Shown here: positions 1-9,378 of the stretch, one piece after another
Layout of the letters: every line of letters begins with the position of its first letter
Position numbering within the stretch: position 1 is the stretch's first letter
NCBI GenBank assembly: GCA_001695595.3
Contig: MBPM02000102.1
Span: forward strand, 1-64,000
DNA length: 64,000 bases
Source of the DNA: Plasmopara viticola
Taxonomy: Eukaryota; Oomycota; Peronosporomycetes; Peronosporales; Peronosporaceae
Direction: 5' to 3'
The notes under the pieces: generated by a model
The model's database searches: none
Told to the model about the DNA's origin: nothing
The model's input: the letters and a program-made list of their open reading frames with translations, nothing else
Made by a program: the position numbers and the translations under genes

Positions 1-1172
1 CTGCCCAACTCCATGAGGCCCAAGCAGCGGCGGTTCGAGCCAGAGAAGAGGCCCAGCGAGACGCAGAAGCTCAATTCCATCAACGTATGGAAGAAAGAGA
101 CAACATTGATGCGGAAACGGCCGCGAAATGGCGAGCGGAATTGGATGCAGCGCTGCAGACGGAACACCAGAGCCGCTTGAAGGCGCAGAAGCTCGAACAC
201 GAGCTACAGCGACAAGAGGAAGTTGTGGCGGCGCTTAAAGATGACAAAGAGGCAGCCCAGCGAGAGATTGATAGTGTCAAGGTGGAGCTATGTTCTCATT
301 TCAGTTGTGGCCGTCAGGTCTTGAAGAAGAATCGACACCAGTCGGTGACTAGTCTTGTGCGCGAGACTTTTTCAGCGCTTGAAGAAGAGTTCGAAACAAG
401 GACTCAAGCTTTGCAAGCATGCTGGAAACAACACGATTTGTCGGTGAATTCCAAGCTTGAGCACTTGGCGTCACAACTACGCTCTAGTCAAGGCAAGTTG
501 GAAGTGTTGCAACGTTCCCTTGTTCATGCCAACGATGCGAATCAATCTTTGGAAAAGTCTTGGTCTATCCGGTGGGAAGAGCTGCGTTTGGAGAGCGATA
601 ATGAGCGAAGATCGCTTGAAAAGGAAATTTGTCATTTGCAAAAGAAAGCAGCCGAAGCACAAAAAACACTATCTCAAGCATCTGGCGAATTACAGACGTT
701 AAAGCGAAGCCAGAAGAAGTTGCGTGACGAATCAGACCGTGAGAATCATGACCCAAAGGAAAGAAATCGTCTGCTGTTTGAAGAGATACACGAGCGCCGT
801 CGGTCATCTGAGCATGCACGCAAGCAGTACATGAAAGCAGTAAAGGAAAACAAGGAGCTGCTTAAGGCGATTCAAATGTACAAGGATGCTATTTGTGGAC
901 GCGACAAGGACATCAAAAAGTACAAAGCAATGATCATTAAATACGCTCAACAGCTAAAGCGACGTGTGGAATTTGGAGACGCAAAGCAAACGTTGTTGGA
1001 GCAGCTTGAACAGACGCAGTATATGATCGACGAGACGTACAAACGATGGGAAACCAGTTCATTAGTTTGTGGTCTCGAGTCAAGTTCGCTTGATAAAGAC
1101 GCGAGCTACAAGCCAGAGTATCTGCAGCTAAACGACTACATTAACCAGATGCATTTGGTGGCAGGCAGATAA
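1..1172 (+). CDS. CM1-family coiled-coil protein, copy 0 (5' truncated by window edge)
   Basis: The reading frame is open from base 3 to the stop at 1170-1172 and corresponds to residues from about 107 to 495 of the intact copies; the CM1 block lies outside the window. What remains is almost entirely coiled coil rich in Glu, Lys, Gln and Arg. Over the shared part I count eight amino-acid differences from copy 1, for example Ile for Leu in the REIDSV segment, Cys for Arg before HLQKK, and Pro for Leu in NHDPKERN. A proline inside a predicted helix could weaken the coil locally. The Ile in REIDSV and the Ile in KAMII match copy 3, which suggests these are the older states. No stop or frameshift is visible. 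Confidence 0.85.
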   Translation, partial: AQLHEAQAAAVRAREEAQRDAEAQFHQRMEERDNIDAETAAKWRAELDAALQTEHQSRLKAQKLEHELQRQEEVVAALKDDKEAAQREIDSVKVELCSHFSCGRQVLKKNRHQSVTSLVRETFSALEEEFETRTQALQACWKQHDLSVNSKLEHLASQLRSSQGKLEVLQRSLVHANDANQSLEKSWSIRWEELRLESDNERRSLEKEICHLQKKAAEAQKTLSQASGELQTLKRSQKKLRDESDRENHDPKERNRLLFEEIHERRRSSEHARKQYMKAVKENKELLKAIQMYKDAICGRDKDIKKYKAMIIKYAQQLKRRVEFGDAKQTLLEQLEQTQYMIDETYKRWETSSLVCGLESSSLDKDASYKPEYLQLNDYINQMHLVAGR

Positions 1173-3734
1173 GTGCGAGACCTGGATAGAGAGCCCACGA
1201 CTGATGAGTTTATGAGAGTTTCCGGAGTCACGCTTGTTTCTTGCAACCGATTGCGATGTATCATTGCCCCAACCAGGTTGTATATTTCAACGCGAGGAAA
1301 TTGGTAGTTGTATGTGAAACGTAGTGTTCTTTTATTTTTGCTCTCAGATTGTAAATTATATCTGTAGAATATATAAATATGTTTTTTCAAAGTATAGAAA
1401 AACTAAAACGGCTTGCATTTTATAAGACAAAAGTCATACTTTCAACGATAATTTTGTATGAAGGTTTACAGGATCGGAGAAGTAGGTAACTTTAAATGCT
1501 GGCATCCAGAAACCTTTTTGAAACAGAAAATACTTCGAAAGGAGACGATAAGCGGAGTTGTGCAAGGACGCAGGTTGACTTTGTGGCCAAGGATGTAAAA
1601 CCAGATAATGAGGTCCAACTAAAAGAATCAATTTATATACGATGAGCAGGCGAAAGTGGTTTTCTGGACATTTGTACGTGCACCGAGCATGCCGCAATTT
1701 TAAACCTTTATGTTTAAGAAGTGTCTTTTGGTCAATATATAGCCTTTGCAAGCTGCCACCCGGCGGGAATTAGCACGCGGTCCTACTGCGACATTGAAGC
1801 GACAAAACCATCTATGCTGACACGCAAGAGTTAGGAAACACGGTGTGTACTTCTCAAAAGATTCAGCTAATTTTCTTTCTTGAAAGCTAGTTTAAAGGTT
1901 CAGCGATTTTCGCAAGTTGCTGCTACAGATTAAATAGTGCTAGATAGACTCGTGAGTCGCACGATTACGGGTAATAGAGGAAAAGACTGCTTTGATCAAA
2001 ATAAAATAGAAATAGGCGGAGGGATTGATAGCTTTGCCTAAAGTAATTCAGAAGTCAATGTAGCTGTGTTTAATATGACCAGAGCAAGGTGGGGCGAAGA
2101 TCTGACTTGTCCTGGAGGAACGCAAAGTGAAGAGAAGTACGAAAGAAGCTGGAGAGGAATGGCAATGACAACCTATTGATGCCTGAGTCGATTTTGAGAT
2201 GTTTGGTAGTGGCAGCCTTATGAAGGGTATCAGCAAAAAGCGCTTGTTTAATCAAACTGATGCAGAACACGTGAACTCAATAAAAGCGGAAAATTAAGCG
2301 ATTTTGTCTTAGATGCGAATATTAAGACGTCATGAAAGACAATTAGCGGAACTTGATGAAGAGAGCAAAGATGACATCGAGCATGTGGCATCGAATAAAA
2401 ATATTCTCGACGAAAACGCTTTTTGCCAAAGTCTTTATGACGTGGTTGCGTAAAGCTATCACCCCTACGCCATTAAACCTTTATTCGATATTCCGTAGCA
2501 TCATTTTTTGACAACTCTTTTGATTTGATTAGCACAATTCGGGAGAGCTGGACCCACTAATTAATTTTAGATTTTTTGAACATCTTTTGCGATCATATAC
2601 TACTTTGTGAAGTGCTTGCTGCTCATTTGTCGACGCTCACTTACCAGAAGTATCGTGATGTGTTAGATGAATGGTATGTGTCATGATCTGCTATTAGATC
2701 GTTCGCGGAAAGTTTACATAGGATACTAGCAATAGTCGCTGCTAAATACGCTGTGTCCTTGCAGACGTTGTTGCTGACAGCATCGAGTATACGATTGTGC
2801 GCTGCAAAGTCTTCGAGACACTCGTGGTATCAGCTACATTATGCAAATATAATTCAGCATACATCCATATTGCAAATGTGATCGTGTAGCCTGAAAGCCG
2901 TTTTTCTATTGCTTGCTTTCTGTCCCTATGAGCTCGGGTACCTGGCTAGTTTGCAGTGTGTCACTTGCTGTAAAATAAGGCACAGCTAGCAAAAACGGAT
3001 GCTTATATCACCACTGAAAAATGTTCAAGGAACACTAGCCATATTTTACGGAATTAATTGCACTTCTTTCGGAGTGCCATTTACTAGTGCTGAAGATCCA
3101 TGTCACAAGTCCACAAGTAGATGGACTTATGACACAATCTTAATACTTCTAGTCAATCAGCGTGCCGTAAGCGCAAAACTCTGGCGAATCGCGAGCTGCA
3201 TGAAGCAAACATATTTTTGGGCTTTGAGTTCACCCAGCTTATCGCTTCTTACTGGGGTTTATTTGCGTGCTCAAGCAAATAAATAAGTATCGGCTGGATC
3301 AGGTATCAGCAAGCTGTGTAATATAAACATGCTAGAAGCCAATGTCCAACAACTTTGTACCCAACAAAAAAAATTAAGCTTTCCGTCACGATTAAAGACG
3401 TTTATTCGTCTGACCAGCCAGCAATTTTGTAATCTTACGAGAGCTTTTGGGCCTGAGTCTTCTATTTTCTTTTCGTACACCAAAATACATGTCACTTTCA
3501 AAACCAAATGCCGCATAGGTTGCTAGCGTATTTCGTTTATTACAGTCGGTCACATCCAGGACAGAGGGTCGAACTTAACGCAGCACGCGGCCTGTCGCTG
3601 TGGATCCTGTTATTTTTGCTGAGTAAACAGGTTTGTACCTTTATACAGAAAAACGACAATTCCATATAAATATGTACGCCATACTACTTGTATGAGAAGG
3701 CGTTCTTTCTAGTTTTTTTTGTAAGCACACCACC
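1173..3734. other. Unit 0 spacer, 3' of the gene: no supported gene
   Basis: This holds the 3' flank of the CM1 gene and unassigned AT-rich sequence. Open frames of 60-105 codons occur on both strands (minus 1434-1751, minus 2048-2270, plus 2999-3286) and recur in the other units, but none matches a family I recognise and indels break them between copies. A minus-strand segment near 2200 vaguely resembles the tail of a copia RNase H. On the plus strand, about 2320-2455 and 2620-2880 contain short protein-like open stretches separated by stops, which could be relics of a lost gene. Confidence 0.5.
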
Positions 3735-4128
3735 TGTGTTTTAGCAGTTGCGGAGGGAGCTTGTTGTCAGCTGGTAGTCGACTAAAGGTTGGGTGGGGAG
3801 CGTAGCAGAGTCAGCAAAAAGGAGATGATTGGTGGGTGAAACAACTTGGAAAACCCTTGCGAATGTTTGTCTTGCTACTGCCTAACTGGTGGCTTTAAGC
3901 TAACTATTGCTACAATCTAAATTTTTTTAATTCTAAGCACTCCACATAAAATTTTAAAAATATTGGATAATAAACAACTGATACTGCTAATAATTATGCC
4001 TTGATTATCTGTAACCACGGATTCTATGGATAGTTTCAACGCATATGTATTTTTGGAGAGATGTAACTTTATGGCGTAGTTGCCGCTGCCGGCCAATTTG
4101 CTGGTGACATCAGTTACGTCTCAAAACT
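3735..4128 (-). repeat. Gypsy-1 3' LTR (unit 0)
   Basis: The block begins TGTGTTTTAGCAG and shares an ordered series of matching patches with 6780-7225: GGAGGGAGCTT near the left end, a GGTGGGGAGCG/GGTGGTGAGCG patch, the ACTGGTGGCT/GGCTGGTAGCT patch, and GGTGACA..TTACGTC at the right end. Exact termini are uncertain and no target-site duplication was established. Confidence 0.65.
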
Positions 4129-4503
4129 TCCTGCGATAGTTTTAAGAGATGGGCTTCATCTTTATGGATTTCTTATATATAGATGAGTCCAGAAATCTGC
4201 GTCGTAATCCCTTCCTTCTTGGCTTCATACTGCAGATTTGCTTTGTACTTACGCTTTCAAATGCCGTCTTTAGCGATTTGTACCGCGTAGCTATCAGCCA
4301 ATATGACTTTATCCACCTTTTATTGACGCTAAGGGTCCTCGTGCTTTGGCATCAACGCTGAAGTGAAGAGCACTGAATGCATCTTCAATCCTTCGATAGT
4401 CCCAGCTCATTAATATTTCGCGAAGCCTTTGTACAATCGAGAATGGTCTAAGCAATCTTGGCGCGAGATTCTTTGACTGAAAGAAATTTTTGTGACGGAC
4501 ACT

Positions 4504-6096
4504 TCAATTATTGTCGTTCAAAAGCGCCATGTCTCCAGCTTCGAAGTCAAAGACAAGTCTATTATGGTTGTAATAATACTTCATGCACTTTTTGGCTTTG
4601 CTTCTTTTATCCTGTGCGACCTTTAGTAGAGGGACTTGACGAAGCTCTTGTGCTGACTTTCTCAACCTGCAAAGTTCTGGTTCTGATGCCCTATCATCAG
4701 GCATCTAAGGAACATATCCCAGATCTGTTTTGATCTAATTGTAGATTTTACGCATCGGCTATCGGCTTTCTTTGCCAAAGGCAGAAAGTCGGTTCAGTTA
4801 TTTGTGCTGGGTTGATAAAACCTTGACGGCAGCTTTCAGCGAAGGATTAGTACTTCCCGTTTGGCGATTTATTTGTGGCGTTTAGGTCAGAGACAAATCG
4901 CGCTGCTCTGCCACAGCAGACACGGTTGCTTACCATAGCTTGGATAGAAATTTGGTGTCCCAGTCAGACACAATGGTCTGTAGTATGCCAAATCCTTTAT
5001 TCAATTTTTCATAAAATCTCTGCAAATCCTGCAGTATCGTGCGTTGTCGTTGTAGCGACAAACTTACCCCTTTTTGTTAGCAATTAAAAGTCACCACGAC
5101 GGCATTTAAGCCACTTTTGGTCAGAGAAACAATAAATTCCATTAAATATCGATCTATCTACGTCTTGGAATTTTATAAAGTCTGAAGTTATCCTGCTGCA
5201 ATGTTTGCTTAGCCTTGTTACGTTAACACAATCCGGTTGACCGGATTGTTGCTATGATCTCGCGAATCTTAGTTGCACCCAGTAGCCATCGGAAGCTATA
5301 TCGGGTGGCTTTACGCGTTCTTTTCGGATAGTGTTTTCATGCATCAGTCACGGTGTTAGTATTATCGGAATTCACGTACACAAATGCAAAAATTTAGCAA
5401 TCCAGTTGAATCATCAAGCCGCCTTTTGTTTTTTTTCTGCACCAGGACCATCTCAATACTCGTGTGACCCGTTCTGACCGTGATTTTTTGATCGAAAAGA
5501 TTCATACGTCATACATTCAGCCCAGGCATGATTGCAAGTAGCTTTCGCTCAAAATCTGAGAAGTTCACCATAGTTGGCTGTATTTCCAAACTGGAGAATC
5601 AACAGAATGCTCTCGCTCTCCCTCCTTTTGACCCAAGTTTTTTTCCGATCTCGAAGATTGATACGTCCATTAGGGTACCAAATAATTGCAAAACTTTGGA
5701 CGACTAAGTACTGGTTGGGTCGTCAAGCAACTTTTGAGCTTAATGAAGCATTTTGGTGATAGTTTGAGCTTTCGTTCAAGGGCAATTTTTCTTTATTCTG
5801 GCTTGGAGTGGTTCTGTATATTGCGCAAAGGCCTTAAAAATCGTGAGAGATAGCTAAAAAAGCGTTCCATTTGCTTCTTTGTCTTGAACAGAGACCATTC
5901 TGCGACAACCGTCACCTTGTCGGTGATGTTATTCGATAAAGTCTGTCTTAGCATGGGTTCTCGCTTACGTAGAGCTGACACTTGGACACATTGATGTGTA
6001 GTTGCTGTTCTTTACACCACTCGAGCACATGCCGTAAAGTTGTACCGTAATTTTAGACATCTTTACGATGAGACCACGTACATGTCGTCGAATACA
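4504..6096 (-). pseudogene. Gypsy-1 pol remnant (RT, RNase H, integrase), unit 0
   Basis: Minus-strand frames give, in order, NVFDDMYVVS near 6096-6067 (the xxDD motif of reverse transcriptase), then the segment QQLHINVSKCQLYVSE, then KQMERFFSYLSRFLRPL (about 5793-5981, the RT-RNase H connection), FIKLKSCLTTQPVLS (about 5700-5760), the integrase signature GILQTIVSDWDTKF (about 4945-4985; units 1 and 2 keep the usual Arg in SDRDTKF), and an integrase C-terminal stretch ending VFDFEAGDMALLND (4504-4704). The pieces lie in different frames with stops between them, so no functional protein is encoded. Confidence 0.8.
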
Positions 6097-6099
6097 TTC

Positions 6100-6523
6100 T
6101 ATCATTGTATGTATTAAATCTCGAAGGCGTGAATCTGTTGTATTTGATCTTGCATTTGAGCTTACATCCAGGCTCGATATTGCTTTTGTTGCTGAATGAG
6201 ATACAGCAGTAGCCAATGCATAGACACTGCGTCTTGTCCTGCCTGCTGAGTATGCCAATTTACGCTTTCAGTGAAGTTGTAATATTTTTGTGTTCAAATC
6301 CTTACAATCCTTTTTCCGAATGTTTTAGCTGTATAAACGTTGTTAGCCACAAATCCTTTCGAAGCTTGTTGAGGTCCTTGTTGCGGTCTGCTAAGGACTC
6401 GGTAGTAGGCTCCCGAGTCTTTTCTTTACTCATACAGGAAAGCCAAAGAGTGCAAATCAAGCAAGACCAAGTGTCTAAAAATTTGAAAGTCAATCTCCGT
6501 GACTTCAGCAGCGGAACAGGCAT
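6100..6523 (-). pseudogene. Gypsy-1 gag-like remnant, unit 0
   Basis: Two overlapping minus-strand frames can be read through a frame change into one hydrophilic, glutamine-rich product, clearest in unit 2 (34475-34890). Its position just inside the LTR that is 5' on the minus strand, and directly upstream of the RT motif, is what identifies it as gag-like. I recognise no conserved gag motif or zinc knuckle. Confidence 0.4.
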
Positions 6524-6779
6524 TTATCAAAAAGATTAAAGCGCTTCACCACAGACAAAGTGCAGTAACTACAGTTTTTTGTGCCAAACTAGCGTGCATT
6601 TAAACTCACAAACCACTGGACCTAACGTTTGTGCTGAAAAGACTCCCATCGTAATCTAATAGGGTAATGTATTTCGTCATGTGACTCGTGCCAAAACTAT
6701 AAGATGACTCGCTTCACGCTGTTGCACCCACGAAAACCCTTGCTTAGAATTCTCGGACTTTACATGACAAGTGGTACTA

Positions 6780-7225
6780 TGTAACAAAGTTGCAGAGGGA
6801 GCTTCTTGAAAGGTTGGTCGTCAACTGGGGTTCGGGTGGTGAGCGAAGTGAAGTTGGCTAAGAGATAGTTTTGTTGCTCTAAGTAAACGAATGGGTGATG
6901 CTAGATGGTAAGCTCTTACGGGTTCTTGTCTCTTAACAGCCTGGCTGGTAGCTCTTAGCCATCTACTGCTATCATTCTAATGACGATCATTTTTCTACTC
7001 ACCATCTGAAATTTTACAGATTCTGGAGAATTAACATTTTAAACGGTTACTTGACTCCAATAGTAATAAGACGTTTGAATCCTGACCTATTGCTTCAAAA
7101 CTACGCAGCCACAGATTGGTGTGAATAATACCAATGCATGTGTATTTTGGGGCAATGGAATTTAACGGCAAGATTGCCGCTTCCATTCAAGTTGTCGGTG
7201 ACAACAATTACGTCACAACCTGTCT
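6780..7225 (-). repeat. Gypsy-1 5' LTR (unit 0)
   Basis: Begins TGTAACAAAGTTGCAGAGGG and pairs with the block at 3735-4128. The two LTRs differ at many positions, far more than the tandem units differ from one another. Insertion of Gypsy-1 is therefore much older than the tandem duplication. The right end is approximate. Confidence 0.65.
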
Positions 7226-7639
7226 CTGTCAGCAAAATGTGCGCATTTATCCGACTCGAAAGATCATTTTTTGAATTGAAAATATAGAAGATACTGCACG
7301 GCACCCATTCTGGGTTACAATCAACCTTTCCAGCGGCAAATTAGTGTCGCTACAGGCTCGTTTAATCAGTTTTACATAGACCTTTCTACAACTTTGATCC
7401 ATCGCGACGAAAAAAACAAATGGCATGAAGCATTTTGAATCTTTTCGTGAAGGGTGCGCTTAAAAATTGATTGAAACATCTTGTTTCTGATCTCTTTGTT
7501 TCTGATCGCATCTCAGAAAAACTCTTGAAAGCGCTTTGGTACGTCATCGTCTTGTCAACTCAATTGTCCGAATCATAATTTCTGCACACATGAGAGAAAG
7601 TGGTCTACGTGATGCAAGTACATCTTCTAGATGTCAGTC

Positions 7640-7966
7640 TGCTTCATATCGTTTGCAAATTGCGTCTTCTGGAGTCTACCTCGATATGCGCTCAGCCGAT
7701 CGAAAGTGTGCGATTTCTGTTGCGTCGGTGATTAAGAAGACGCATACAAACTTTAGATGTAAAATAATATTTTCGAATTTCAAAAATGATGATATTTTCT
7801 CGAATATTTCTGTCGCAACCTTCTTGGGCGAACACACACTTGTTAATACGGCCTTGTCAGACGGCTTGTACACATGCTTGAATAGATACTTGACTACGGT
7901 ACACACCTCCACAATGACGTAACCGTTGTACTTTGGAGATAAGGAGCGTTGTATGACTTTGCCCAT
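7640..7966 (-). pseudogene. Helitron Rep/helicase fragment, unit 0
   Basis: The minus-strand frame contains SLSPKYNGYVIVEVC followed by VVKYLFKHVYKPSDKAVL, which matches the Helitron replicase segment that usually reads like PYLSLKYxxHINVEVC..VKYLxKYxYKGHD. It continues after a broken stretch with TEIAHFRSAERISR, comparable to the family's DEIxxYxxARYISxxEA. Only about 100 residues remain of a protein normally longer than 1000, with no helicase motifs or Helitron ends identified. The same scrap is present in units 1 and 2 and deleted in unit 3. Confidence 0.7.
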
Positions 7967-9239
7967 TACTTATTTGCTTTGAGGAAGCGGGAGCTTAGAC
8001 TTCTTTCCTTAAAAATGCACATCGCTTCCTGCCTGAATCTAAGCTTTCGATTAAGTCTTAGCATAGATATTGATTCACCGTTCAATATTTAATTTAAATT
8101 TATTGCTTTGAAATTTATCGAACAATGTTTATTTGTGGTAATCAACAAAATAATCCCTATATTAGTTCGTGTCCGTTTTTTTCGCTAATTTCAAAAACAA
8201 ATCATTCATATTTGAAACATCACCTGACTTACGTCACTCAAAATGGTTCAAACGTGACACACCCTGGGTTCGTGTATCCCCCTGTTGGTCTCAAGCATCA
8301 AGACTTCGGACTCCCGTCGATGAAACAAGTCCATCAGACATTACCTGCTGACTATCAGACGTCACCGTTGTGGCTTGCGCCGGTTCCTAGAATACTCTCA
8401 AAGCTCACTTTAAAGTACAGAGGCTTGACCAATCAGCTACCTTGTCGTCTGCATCCTGAACATTGTAGGGGTCTAAGCAGACAGCATTCTTACGATTTCC
8501 AGTGCCCCAATACCGCACCGTATTTCGGCGTAAGTACGCTACGCCGTCGGCTGAAAATTTGATTGTTCGCAGAGCGAACTCGCGCCACGTGCATAGAATT
8601 AAGTTACATAGTCGAGAATGACCTTTCACTCTCTGTAGAGACGGTGAATGTTCAATTCGAAGTAGTCGCGAGTTTGTGGCTCGTACTACAAAGACGATGG
8701 TCAAGCTACAGGCTCACGAGCAAGGCTCTGACTACATCAAAAGGGTATACAGTGCGGTGCAGGCAGGGTTAGCCTTTTTCGGCTTCAAGAACCACCCTTC
8801 ATACACTGCACTCAACTGAGCAAAACATTTGCACGACTGTGCGTTGCATATCGCGCTCTCGGGTAATTGTCTGAAAATACCAGTTAGGACGCATCTTTTC
8901 TTCAAATAGTTCTTGCTATTAAAATACCTATTCAGAAAAAATGATAGCCTTCGCGTGTCTTTGCGTCACAGACGCTTCGTTCTGAACAATAAAGCAGACT
9001 TTGGCAACTTGTTCGCTCGTTGCGAGCTATTTGGTGATCAAAAGGGAATATGAGCTTGAACTTTGGAGTACAACTTTTCTACCAATTATAACGAAAAAAT
9101 CAGCCGAAATGAAGCACAATCACTACCTCGAATGCTAAGCGTACTTTTGCAAGACCGTGACTAAAAAGTTGAGACTGTATGGCGCATAATATGTACAGAT
9201 AACTGTTGGCGAAGGGCCTTGCAAACTCCGAACGTGACA
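7967..9239. other. Unit 0 spacer between Helitron and Gypsy-2 remnants
   Basis: No gene is supported. A plus-strand open frame of 145 codons at 8125-8562 survives in altered form in units 1 and 2 but resembles no family I know. The stretch from about 8450 to 8800 recurs in unit 3 at about 52435-52750, next to Gypsy-2 sequence, and may be the downstream part or LTR of that element. Units 0 and 1 carry a deletion junction near 9182 where unit 2 still has about 1.3 kb of integrase-bearing sequence. Confidence 0.45.
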
Positions 9240-9378
9240 GGAGCATATCTACCGCTAGTAGCTTTTGTCCTGGATACACTAGTCTATTTTGGCGGTCGAA
9301 ATTTAAATGGAATCCCTCGGTATTCATTTGCAAGCGTGCAATGCCGATGATAGAATCTCCTGCGTCACAAACGACCAA
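9240..9378 (-). pseudogene. Gypsy-2 RNase H fragment, unit 0
   Basis: The minus-strand frame reads VVCDAGDSIIGIARLQ, then NTEGFHLNFDRQNRLVYPGQ, then KLLAVDML. This follows the Ty3/gypsy RNase H pattern VVCDASDFAIGxxLxQ..DxEG..R.....SRQL..AERNYP..DKELLA. It ends abruptly at the deletion junction. The frame beyond that point is unrelated. Confidence 0.7.

Larger units (their letters stand above)
3735..7225 (-). mobile_element. Gypsy-1 fossil in unit 0: collapsed Ty3/gypsy LTR retrotransposon
   Basis: Two clearly related but diverged blocks of about 0.4 kb (3735-4128 and 6780-7225) flank about 2.65 kb of minus-strand gag/pol remains. Reading down the minus strand, the order is a gag-like segment, the reverse transcriptase active-site region, the RT/RNase H connection, the integrase core and the integrase C-terminus, which is the usual Ty3/gypsy order. 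Gag passes almost directly into the RT active-site region, so protease and most of the RT palm are deleted. Stops and frameshifts are numerous. The element was dead before the unit was duplicated, because units 1 and 2 carry the same collapse. Confidence 0.8.

Noticed and set aside
2048..2270. Copia RNase H tail (LFADTLHKA-like peptide) on the minus strand
   Set aside because: The match is only about eight residues, with no RT or RNase H sequence upstream. Kept only as a remark in the spacer entry.
3540..3620. Possible tRNA or structural RNA around the GTCGAACTTAACGCAGCACG stretch
   Set aside because: I could not fold a cloverleaf or find paired A and B boxes with proper spacing.
4149..4361. 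Plus-strand 70-codon ORF conserved in units 0, 1 and 2
   Set aside because: It lies antisense to the Gypsy-1 pol remnant just inside the LTR. The minus strand explains the sequence.
7536..7922. Plus-strand 128-codon ORF in unit 0
   Set aside because: It is antisense to the Helitron replicase fragment and is truncated in units 1 and 2.
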